A DNA stretch of 10,017 bases from Cephalothrix spiralis (GCA_032353305.1 JAUCNG010424131.1:1-10017); one strand, 5' to 3'; counted from the first letter of the stretch, positions 1 through 7,690 are shown. The notes: generated from the letters alone by a model not told the origin. Translations and numbers: made by a program.

Positions 1-250
1 ACATATCTGGCTAAACTTGGTGTCATTTTTCTCCTTGAATCCTAAATATAAAAATATGTATGTTCTGTGAAGGTCTGCAATAGCAGCTGTTCTACCCATT
101 AAACCCCTGTACTAAAAATTTGCCGTTTGCATTTTTGTATAGGGTCATGCTGGCAATTCATCCTAATGTATAATTTTGTTACTCTTAGCGGAGAGACCAA
201 CCCGTGTAGGGCCTACTGCATTCAGTAATCATAGGCCTATGTATTTTCAG

Positions 251-381
251 TGCCTAGATGAATGTGAAGCTTCTGGCTCCCTTTCTGTGCGGTTGATCAG
301 TTATTGGAATCCAGAAAAAAGTTATCTTTCCCAGTTTCATGTTTGCATAGATGATGACAGAGATGATTTAACGGTCTCAGG
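251..381 (+). CDS. Exon: MNNL-like domain, first half
   Basis: A TTTTCAG acceptor ends at 250 and a GGTAAGT donor starts at 382. The exon encodes 43 residues plus two bases of a split Gly codon. The pattern GSLSVRLISYWNP followed by FHVCIDD matches the start of Notch-ligand N-terminal (MNNL) domains: a beta strand of the type G-x-F-x-L-x-L-x-x-F/Y-x-N-P, then F-x-V-C-L. The frame stays open upstream to about 176, and a second possible acceptor (CTCTTAG, ending 188) would add about 21 residues. I prefer 250 because the leading sequence then fits the family length better. Confidence in the exon is high, in its 5' border moderate. Confidence 0.75.
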
Positions 382-3300
382 GTAAGTCATTTGAAACATC
401 CTACACTTTACATAGGAAAATATTTATGAAGCCTGAAAAACTGCATAATGGGTTGAGGTTCCAAGCCACCCCCAAGTTTGCACTTCTGTAGGCCGGCTTA
501 CAAACTTCTTGATTATATAATTACGTATAATGAGTATTTTTTTAATATACTGTCTACATGTAGACTACCTACCATAATTACGGACCGAGGGATAATTTGG
601 ATTTTCATTGTAAATAAATGATTAAAATGCATTAATATATAATATATGAGGACATCATAAATATCGGCGTTGACTAATCGTGACGTAAAAAATTGCCGCA
701 TCATGTTCATATGTATATCCTCCAATATTATGCCAAGTTTCATTGACCCTATGAAGACTATGAAGTTCTGTTGCCTTTTTATGAGAGGTTGAACCTGGGT
801 AACGCCCTACGTGCCAAAATCCCCATGTATATTGGATACCCATGTATGGGCCAAAGGTTTATGTCGATAGATTGTTATTTCTTAGAAGAGAATATCACGA
901 CCGCTACCACACCTTATGGGACCCTCAATAAACCCAGTGATAAATGTAGCTACACTATTTTTTACATTTTACAGATCGAAATGTCGGTACTACAAACTGG
1001 AAACAGAACAGTATCACACACATCAAAACAATTTTACTTTTGGTACCGACTTAGGAAATGGTTACAAGACCCCAATTTTGTATAACTTTACAAAACGACC
1101 GGTAGGTAATTCCAGATTTCTCGTTTGTTAACATTCACTCTTCAAATATCCTGACACGCCAACAGCAACAACAAAAGCTTTCAGATCACTAATTAGTCTG
1201 CAGAAACATTTTTGTATACGAAAATCATGGAATAGATCTATAGTTCCTCACAGACTTTTCCAACAGACTTGTGTGAGTAGTCTTACGGTGTATAATTGAG
1301 TTGTATTACGTCAAGTCGAGTGTTGAGAAAAATCAGCGCGTCGTTTTCCGGACGATAAAGGAAGGGTCAACAGCGCTCGAATCACGGAGCGGTATATAGC
1401 ACCCCCCCCCTTCCGACTATACTATGGATCCTATAGCAATCAACAAAGGATGGCCTCGCCTGCCGTGATAATTCCGCTATTGAGCGCTATTTTAGCATAC
1501 CCCTGCAGCTTTGTCATTGACCGACGCGACAAATCATAATTTACCGACGTATTGAAAATAATGTTGCTGCAGCTTTCTATAAATTGTTCGTTTTTAAGTG
1601 TTAAATAAAAAGTCTTTCTACATTTCAGTTTCATATGAGACTTAAGATTGAAGCACAAACGAAGACATCAATTTTAAATATTTTTCTAACGAAGCGCATT
1701 TTTAGTTGTTCTATCTGGGAACAAATAAATGGTACTGGTAACGAAAAAACTATCCGTCTAAGAAAAGCACAAAAATCGGAAGCGTGGTAGGTTGATTATT
1801 TATAGACCGGTATCTCTTTTTGCTCATTTTTCCAAATCTTCAGACGTGTGTCGCACTTTTCGTCCTGCCAGTATTATTGAATTTCGATATTTTATCTTAT
1901 ATATTTTTTCGTGATACATGTGTCATCTTTTTGGTGTTTTTCATGTCTTCTCGATCTGTTGAAATTTCAAAATTCTATTTTATCAAAAACTGTGGGATGA
2001 TTCCATTTTTAAGGTATTATCAAATGGATTCAAATTATTTTTTATACATTGATAAATTTAAAATTAATCCGTTGTACTGTGTCAATTGAGATCTAAAGAA
2101 CATTATCATAGGCCCATTTGTGACATGAATAATATGACGTGTTAGTGAGAAATAATTCATTTTTTCCTTCAAATATGTTGTTCCCTGTTCCCGAAATCGC
2201 CAATAGTATGTTTTCGTGTTCCCGCACATTTGTTCTCAATGTTCCCGAATACCCCCTTACATAGTCTCATACATGTCAGTTACTGGATACATAAACTTTT
2301 GGCAAAATATTCTTTAAGCTAAGATAATACAGTCACAGTAGCAAGCCGATATTAAAAGCCGGAACATTTTCCTCAAAAGCTGAATTACCAACTTTGTACT
2401 TCAAGTAGTAAAGAAGAATTCTATAGGGATATACTTGTTATAATAGCAGTGATTTCCGCCTTTGTTTCTCCCCACTATGTTCTCACAAATTTTAATTTTT
2501 TGCCCCAGTCGTTGAAGCACGGTGTAAGCTAAGTCCTAAACGTTTACCTTCTTTTTCTATATAGGGCGTCAGATGACTGGCTCAAATAGACACTTTATGG
2601 TCCGCTTGCTGAGCATTTACCCTTGGGCCTGTAGACCTACCCCGCACTCCAATATATTTTCTATATACTGATTAGCAGTGGGAATTTTACCCCGAAGGGA
2701 GGGTCCCACTCCACGTATTTACCCTGACCGAGCCACCCAGGAAGCTATGCGCTGAGGAACTTGCTTAAGGTTCCACCCGATGGAAAGTGGTGACGAGCCG
2801 GGTCTCGAACCCGGGAGCTCCGGACTCTAAGACCGACGCTTAACCACCTTACCAGTATGTCCGCCATACTCCTATTAAAATTTTCCCTGTGTAATTGTAA
2901 GAGCTGTTTGTGTGCGGGCAGTATGTATTGTCTAATACTTTAACATACACTCACGTGTTTGCAGGATGACAGTTGGATTAATGGTACAATGTGATCAGCA
3001 TTACTATGGTAAATATTGTGACACATACTGTATGCCAAAAGATGAAGCCCTTGGTCATTTTACATGCAACGCAACTGATGGTAGTATTGTTTGTTTACCA
3101 GGTAAAAGAAATGTAATAGTATTCGAAATTGAACATTGTTACCTAATATTCCTCACTGAGCAATGTAGCAATGGTGGGTTTTATCTCCCATTAACCCCTT
3201 TACTAAATTGATCAAGATGTGAACTTTATTTATGGGTTGCATTTGCACAGATGAGAACTTGGATAGTGGTTTTAGTAGCGGAATGCATGGCATACATGTA

Positions 3301-6300
3301 CATGCAAATTCGTAAGTTGATTTTTTTACTTTTAAAACACTTTCTTGGGCCTTAAGTACAAATGTCATTTTATATTCCACAGGCTTTGGTGGCGATAATT
3401 GCACTGAAATAACGAACCCTTGCATTGTAAATGGTACACGTTGTAGTAACAGAGGAACGTGTCAAGGCAATAACACTAGGTATCAGTGTAATTGTGCACC
3501 AGGATTTATGGGTTCCACATGTGACTACATCGACCACTGCTATAAAGTAACATGCCAGAATAGTGCAACTTGTAAAAATGTTGCTGGATCATTCGAGTGT
3601 GTTTGCCAAACTGGTTTTAAAGGAACTTTTTGTGAAACTGAGATAGATTTCTGTCAATCTGCGACCTGTTTGAATGGTGCAACATGCATTAATAAACCTA
3701 CAGGCTATGACTGCCAATGCCATGATGGATTTACAGGACATGATTGTGGACTGGTGATTGATAACTGCAAATCTGCACCGTGCCAAAACAACGGAACGTG
3801 TCACAACGCTGCTGGTTCATTCAATTGCATCTGTGAGACTGGTTTTGAAGGAACTTTTTGTGAAACTGAGATAGATTTCTGTCAAAATGCGACCTGTTTG
3901 AATAATGCAACATGTGTTAGTAAACCTACAGGCTATGATTGTCTCTGTGAGCCTGGTTTTGAAGGAAAAGTTTGTGAAACCGAGATAGATTTCTGTCAAA
4001 ATGCGACCTGTTTGAATGGTGCAACATGCATTAACAAACCTACAGCCTATGACTGCCAATGTTTAGTTGGATTTACAGGACATGATTGTGGACTGGTGAT
4101 TGATAACTGCAAATCGGCACAGTGCCAAAACAACGGAACGTGTCACAACGCTGTTGGTTCATTCGATTGCCTCTGTGAGACTGGTTTTGAAGGAAAATTT
4201 TGTGAAACTGAGATAGATTTCTGTCAAAATGCAACCTGTTTAAATGGAGCGACCTGCATTAACAAACCGACTGGTAGTATCTGTCGATGTTCCGTCGGCT
4301 TTACAGGACATGATTGTGGATTTGTCATTGATAACTGCATATCTGTAGCTTGCCAAAACAACGGAACGTGTTACAACGCTGTTGGTTCATTCGATTGTCT
4401 CTGTGATACTGGTTTTGAAGGACAATTTTGTGAAACGGAGATAGATTTCTGTCAAAATGCAACCTGCTTAAATGGGGCGACCTGCATTAACAAACCTACT
4501 GGCAGTATCTGTCAATGCTCAGTTGGCTTTACAGGACATGATTGTGGACATGTGATTGATAACTGCAGATCAGAACCATGTCACAACAACGGAACTTGCA
4601 ATAGTATTCCAGGCAATTTCACCTGTCAATGTCCACCTGGATTTTATGGCTTGACATGCGAACATAAAATTGAGAGCTGTAAGAACTTCCCGTGCAAAAA
4701 TAATGGCACTTGCATCAATCAACTCATTACATTTGCCTGTAACTGTATGCCTGGGTTCACTGGTAAGACATGCTCAGAGATGATTGACTTTTGTCTTACT
4801 AAATCCTGTCAACATGATGGAACTTGTGTAAACATTCATGCTGGATACAACTGTTCCTGTCCGGAGCACTATCATGGTCATGATTGTGAATTCGATTATT
4901 GCAGCTCCAGCCCATGCTTAAATAATGGAACATGTCAACTATTGTTGGGAGGTTATAAATGTTTATGCTCAATGGGATTCACCGGGCCCAAGTGTCAGGA
5001 GTACTCAACAACGACTCAAATTCCTTACACCAAGACTACTGGTACGTTTTTAGAATTTAGATTGCCAAATTTTTATAATGAATAAAATGTGGACAATATG
5101 AGCCTAGATACTGTCCTGATTCATTAGGTGATCAGTCTGATACATTGTTGGATTATGAACTGTTTATATTCAACCGATAAACAAACTAATGATGCTAACA
5201 GGTATAGCTCAGCTCATATATATTTGCGTTTCTCACGTCAGTGATGAAAGAATGGGAATGTAATCCATCTCTTTTGTTCGCACTCGTAGAGAAAGATATT
5301 CTCATAATAATAAAAGGTTATTTCCTTCCTAATATTTAGGTAATACTGTCTTCGAGAAAGAACATTACTGCAATGATATATGGTTTCTTAAAGACAAGCA
5401 TTGCTACAAATGGTCAACTGCGCAATCGGGATGGTTCAGAGCTGAAAAGGAATGCCAGAAACTTGGTGGCAACTTGGTGTCAATCAAAACCAAAACGGAA
5501 AATGATTTTGTAAACGCATTGAGCCAATGCCGAAATCCATTTTGGATTGGTTTGGTGCTATGTCAGGCTTTAAATTGGCAATATGCATCAGCCTGGCAGT
5601 GGTGGAATGGCAGTAGGCATAACAGTGCGTGGTATTCAAAACTGAAAGTGGATGGTAATTCTTCAGTGGCAGAATATGAAAACTGTGTTTACCAAAATAG
5701 TAATGGCAATATTTGGAAGCCTGCAAACTGCAGAACCGAGATGAAATATATATGTAAGAAGGCCGCCTCCCAAAGAACGGTAGGTGATTATAAATCATTA
5801 CATTGAAACATCGGTTATCCCTAATATTGAATTCCTTACCGAATTAGCAAATCACTTGTCATCCCCTGAATCCATTCTATGACAAAAAAAAATGCTTCAG
5901 TTTATAATACATGTATATACGGAAGTACTTAACTGTTTTTACTATGGCCTTTTTCAGCACTCAGCAAACTTTACAGGGACATAGCCAATGCTAAAACGGA
6001 ACCCACTAAGGCGCGCTGATCAATATTTGTAACTAAATGTGACCGTAAAAACCCCTCGTGCTCCCTCGATATATTTAGTCGCGAGAGAGAGAGAAAAAAA
6101 CTGCTGGAATGGTGTTTGTCAGTTTCCCCATGAAATTTTGCATTTATCCCTCTGTACGATACTTGCAGATTCAAACCTCATCAGCCACAAAATGCTCTCA
6201 AGGATGGTACAGCTTCAATAATAAATGCTACTGGTTCTCCAGTAATGAGACGAACTACTTTCATGCACAACTTTCATGTCAAGAACTCGGAGCTACCGTT

Positions 6301-7081
6301 GTTACCATTCACTCACCGATGGAGCAAATATTTGTACAGACGCTTCATGGATGTCTCGAGAAGGTAAGTTGTTCGATAATTGCTGTTGGCCTATGTGAAC
6401 CATAAAGGTTTTGGTTGCCAACAAACCTTCGTTATGTTCATCATGATCAGCCAGTTTCTATTCGGACCCAAGCTTTACAAGGACTAAGTCACAAACAAAA
6501 GTACAAAAAGGTGCAGAACAACATGCTACGTTTGTTTAAGTCGAAGTGAGCAGACGTCAATCATCTCGTCGTACCTATCGCAAACCTCCGTTCCAAACAA
6601 GATTTTACGAGAGGTGTGGTTACATTTGCAAAGTTCTAGGAGGCATGGAGACTCGTTTGAAATTTGCCACATTATCTTTTTCAATCATATCTTGTAAGGC
6701 ACTGTAAGGCTTTTATCAATTCGTTAAAAAAGTATTTAAGGTTGACGTCCATAAATTCCGTCGGCAACGAGAAAGAAAAAATACAATATTTTTTTTATAT
6801 ATTTTTCGTCGGCGGTGTCCTGAAATCAGTCAATGAAAAAATTGCCTAATTAATTAGAATAACTTCTCGTTTAGGTATGGATTGGCTTCGAGAAGTCAAA
6901 GCCGTGTTTGTCGAAAGATGTGAAGGCGTGTTGGGAATGGATCGACCTCTCGAAGGTGAAGTTTACTAAATGGTTAGAAAATTACCCATCTATCAATTCT
7001 GCGGAAGAATGTGCTGTTAATAATGGAGGATGGGAAAATACTCCATGCACCGATCGGCATCGATACGTTTGCAAGAAGTAG
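251..7081 (+). CDS. Secreted DSL/EGF/C-type-lectin protein (Notch-ligand-like), 8 exons, 5' partial
   Basis: Joined exons: 251-381, 975-1101, 1629-1786, 2965-3101, 3383-5041, 5340-5779, 6169-6363, 6875-7081. All have GT-AG borders and matching phases, giving about 1017 residues ending in TAG. Domains: MNNL-like N-terminus (about 1-138), DSL (about 146-191), 14 EGF repeats (about 197-723), Thr-rich linker (724-738), CTLD1 (about 750-882), CTLD2 (about 892-1017). MNNL plus DSL followed by EGF repeats is the signature of Delta/Serrate/Jagged ligands, which bind Notch EGF repeats on neighbouring cells. This protein instead ends in two lectin-like folds and has no hydrophobic membrane span after the DSL domain, so it is probably secreted (inference). 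The first in-window exon begins after the signal peptide; no start codon or leader was found, so that exon lies upstream. Recognition of DSL, EGF and CTLD is certain. The MNNL assignment is by pattern and position. Orthology to a named Notch ligand is not claimed. Confidence 0.92.
382..974 (+). other. Intron 1 (in-window numbering)
   Basis: GTAAGT...ACAG intron of 593 bp. It holds a perfect 14-bp palindrome (552-565, GTCTACATGTAGAC). The stretch at about 650-850 has short overlapping open frames on both strands that match no family I know. No further exon is needed by phase here. Confidence 0.75.
975..1101 (+). CDS. Exon: MNNL-like domain, second half
   Basis: Acceptor TTTTACAG ends at 974; donor GTAGGT starts at 1102. 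The first base completes the Gly codon left by the previous exon; 42 residues follow. Visible motifs are SKCRYY, then NNFTFGTDLGNG, then PILYNFTKRP. These correspond to the Notch-ligand pattern C-x-[FY]-G ... N-S-F ... I-x-F-x-F-x-W-P that ends the MNNL domain, with Trp replaced by Arg here (KRP instead of TWP). A second in-frame GT at 1106 (GTAATT) would leave the wrong phase for the next exon. Confidence 0.8.
1102..1628 (+). other. Intron 2
   Basis: GTAGGT...TTCAG intron of 527 bp. It contains a run of nine C at 1402-1410 and a locally more GC-rich patch (about 1310-1400). I see no exon or repeat family in it. Confidence 0.75.
1629..1786 (+). CDS. Exon: MNNL-to-DSL linker
   Basis: A strong acceptor (TCTTTCTACATTTCAG) ends at 1628 and a GTAGGT donor starts at 1787. 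Read in the phase left by the previous exon it is open for 52 codons plus TG, and TG plus the first base of the DSL exon gives Trp. The residues FHMRLKIEAQ continue the previous KRP exactly where Delta/Jagged proteins have W-P-x-x-F-x-L-x-I-E-A-x. The S-x-W motif (CSIWEQ) sits where ligands have their conserved S-x-x-W before the DSL domain. No other exon between 1102 and 2964 satisfies both phases. Length and spacing match the family's linker exon, so I regard this as real despite its low similarity. Confidence 0.78.
1787..2964 (+). other. Intron 3 of the linker-DSL junction
   Basis: The longest intron in the gene, 1178 bp, with GTAGGT and TTTGCAG borders. The 5' part is AT-rich with only spurious open frames; the 3' part carries the SINE listed separately. 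No additional exon fits the required phases. Confidence 0.72.
2670..2866 (-). mobile_element. tRNA-derived SINE, minus orientation
   Basis: On the minus strand the element starts near 2866 with GGCGGACATACTGGTAAGG, an A-box-like D-arm region. It then has a perfect pol III B box, GGTTCGAGACC (plus-strand 2801-2811), inside an intact T-arm with 5-bp stem and 7-nt loop (2798-2814). The anticodon arm and acceptor pairing are degraded, so this is not a working tRNA gene. A non-tRNA body with short GC-rich inverted stretches (for example 2689-2706) continues leftwards to about 2670 or somewhat further. I could not define the left end or target-site duplications. Confidence 0.75.
2965..3101 (+). CDS. 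Exon: DSL domain
   Basis: Acceptor GTGTTTGCAG ends at 2964; donor GTAAAA starts at 3102. The exon carries MVQCDQHYYGKYC, then C-x-P-K-D-E-A-L-G-H-F-x-C, then G-x-I-V-C-L-P-G. Cysteine spacing and the YYG and GHF landmarks are those of the DSL domain, the Notch-binding module of Delta/Serrate/LAG-2 proteins. The sixth cysteine and the final G-F-G-G-D-N-C come from the next exon when 3101 is joined directly to 3383. The contact loop differs from the usual R-x-R-D-D-x-F-G-H (see findings). Confidence 0.93.
3383..5041 (+). CDS. Exon: end of DSL domain, 14 EGF repeats, Thr-rich linker
   Basis: Acceptor TATTCCACAG ends at 3382; donor GTACGT starts at 5042. The exon is a single 1659-nt open frame. 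After GFGGDNC closes the DSL domain, 14 EGF repeats run from the Cys codon at 3421 to about 4998, most exactly 38 residues (114 nt) long. They alternate between a V-I-D-N-C type and a T-E-I-D-F-C type. Every repeat keeps six cysteines and the C2-x4-[S/T]-C3 O-fucose consensus; four also have the O-glucose pattern C-x-S-x-[P/A]-C. The exon ends in STTTQIPYTKTTG, a probable O-glycosylated spacer. Jagged and Delta genes usually split their EGF repeats over several exons; here all 14 share one. The short, cysteine-dense first EGF pair typical of DOS-containing ligands is absent. Confidence 0.96.
3631..4770 (+). repeat. Intra-exonic tandem duplication, 228-bp (two-EGF) units
   Basis: The block beginning TGTGAAAC(T/C)GAGATAGATT recurs at 3631, 3859, 3973, 4201 and 4429, with a diverged counterpart at 4657. 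Spacings are 228, 114, 228, 228 and 228 bp, so one step is a single EGF and the others are EGF pairs. Long stretches are nearly identical at nucleotide level, including synonymous positions, which points to recent duplication or gene conversion. Confidence 0.93.
5042..5339 (+). other. Intron between EGF exon and CTLD1, with in-frame stop and AATAAA near its start
   Basis: GTACGT...TTTAG intron of 298 bp. If unspliced, the frame runs on for about 14 residues to TAA at 5083-5085, which overlaps an AATAAA hexamer at 5081-5086. This could allow a shorter transcript lacking both CTLDs; see findings. Confidence 0.7.
5340..5779 (+). CDS. Exon: first C-type lectin-like domain (CTLD1)
   Basis: Acceptor CTTCCTAATATTTAG ends at 5339; donor GTAGGT starts at 5780. 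The 146-residue segment has the long-form CTLD pattern: HYC, then HCYKW, W-F-R-A-E-K-E-C-Q-K-L-G-G-N-L-V-S-I, then FWIGL (the WIGL core), then ENC, ANC and YICKK, with eight cysteines. The region around the WIGL core is unusually tryptophan-rich (WQYASAWQWWNG). The usual calcium/sugar motifs (EPN or QPD, and WND) are not evident; the WND position reads WKP. It may therefore bind protein or glycan without calcium (inference). The whole CTLD lies in one exon. Confidence 0.93.
5780..6168 (+). other. Intron between CTLD1 and CTLD2
   Basis: GTAGGT...TTGCAG intron of 389 bp, phase 0. It has a short GA-rich run (about 6080-6096). Nothing else was recognised; the open frames across it have no CTLD or EGF pattern. 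Confidence 0.78.
6169..6363 (+). CDS. Exon: second C-type lectin-like domain (CTLD2), first half
   Basis: Acceptor TACGATACTTGCAG ends at 6168; donor GTAAGT starts at 6364; both borders are phase 0 and the exon encodes 65 residues. It starts with a short Ser/Thr spacer, then CSQGWYSFNNKCYWFS, and the helix segment FHAQLSCQELGATVVTIHSP, the A-x-x-x-C-x-x-L-G-A-x-L-x-x-I signature of CTLDs. It ends at CLEK just before the WIGF core, so the intron splits the fold, unlike CTLD1. The two lectin domains are therefore not a simple recent exon duplication. Confidence 0.92.
6364..6874 (+). other. Intron inside CTLD2
   Basis: GTAAGT...TTTAG intron of 511 bp, phase 0, directly before the WIGF core. A small inverted repeat, AAGGTTT/AAACCTT, lies at about 6407-6431. 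No other structure was recognised. Confidence 0.8.
6875..7081 (+). CDS. Terminal exon: second half of CTLD2 and stop
   Basis: Acceptor AACTTCTCGTTTAG ends at 6874; phase 0; 68 codons, then TAG at 7079-7081. It opens with VWIGF, contains WEWID, F-x-K-W, EEC, GGWENTPC and finishes HRYVCKK, the normal end of a CTLD, with the stop right after the last beta strand. The EPN-type position reads YPS and the WND-type position reads WEN, so canonical mannose- or galactose-type calcium binding is doubtful. No transmembrane or GPI signal follows, which supports a secreted product. Confidence 0.94.
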   Translation, partial: VWIGFEKSKPCLSKDVKACWEWIDLSKVKFTKWLENYPSINSAEECAVNNGGWENTPCTDRHRYVCKK

Positions 7082-7308
7082 ACAGAATTAAAGTAATAGA
7101 AATTTGAATGTAATTAACGGTTTGTCAATCCTTTGCCTCTGTCCATTTTCATAACCTAATTCCAGGGTGAATCAGCTGATTATATTGGATCTTCCTGTAA
7201 AATGAGACCAAAGTCGGTCTATATCTTTGTAAAAAAAAGGTTTCTTAGTATAGAGATTGCTCAAGAAATGTAAAAATGACGTCATTTCACTGTTAGTGAC
7301 GATACCCA

Positions 7309-7314
7309 ATTAAA
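7309..7314 (+). terminator. Possible poly(A) signal of the plus-strand gene (ATTAAA)
   Basis: No AATAAA follows the stop codon at 7081 closely. ATTAAA occurs at 7087-7092, probably too near the stop, and at 7309-7314, which would give a 3' UTR of about 250 nt. This is positional inference only. Confidence 0.3.
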
Positions 7315-7392
7315 TTCTGAGTGAATTTCTCGAGGGTCGGAAACTGGTCAAAAAGTGTACGGGATTAGGGACTACGTAGTAACTGTTGCCAT

Positions 7393-7690
7393 GGACTAGC
7401 CGGATGACTGGACTACCAAACTGACTACGGATTACTGGACTATTGTCGGACTACCGGCCGGACTACTGGACTACCGGTCAGACTACTTACCGGACTACAA
7501 CCTACAAGCCGGACTACGAGCCTGACTACTGGACAATGTACCGGACTACTGGACTACCTGTCGGACTTCTGGACTACAAGCCGGACTACTGGATTACCGG
7601 CAGGACTATTGGACGTCAGCCCCAACTACTGGACTACAGTATAACTGGACTATATGCCGGACTACAGACAAAAGTATACAGACTATAGTC
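7393..7690. repeat. GGACTAC minisatellite, about 20-bp period
   Basis: A degenerate array in which an 8-mer, GGACTACT, alternates with a 12-mer, GGACTACnnGCC. The higher-order 20-bp period is clear at 7543, 7563, 7583, 7603 and 7623, and again at 7460. It sits between the 3' ends of two convergent genes. The 81-codon open frame across part of it is a by-product of the repeat; 20 is not a multiple of three. Confidence 0.88.

Noticed and set aside
650-850. Overlapping open frames on both strands in intron 1, suggesting a retroelement scrap
   Set aside because: No reverse transcriptase, integrase or other motif is visible, and there are no defined ends.
1254-1272. Possible 19-nt micro-exon with GTGAGT donor
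   Set aside because: The exit phase is incompatible with neighbouring exons and the peptide shows no family match.
1844-1912. Possible exon after the acceptor TCCAAATCTTCAG (hydrophobic open frame)
   Set aside because: It has no donor giving the phase needed for the DSL exon, and the 1629-1786 exon already fits both sides and the family pattern.
2790-2866. Functional tRNA gene on the minus strand
   Set aside because: The T-arm is intact but the anticodon stem and acceptor pairing are poor and a SINE-like body follows, so it is a SINE head.
3589-4059. Two minus-strand open frames of 71 and 80 codons with similar sequences
   Set aside because: They are antisense shadows of the EGF exon; their similarity to each other only reflects the EGF duplication.
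7443-7688. 81-codon open frame of Tyr/Thr/Asp repeats
   Set aside because: It is only the translation of the GGACTAC minisatellite; the 20-bp period shifts frame, so the peptide repeat is not maintained by selection.
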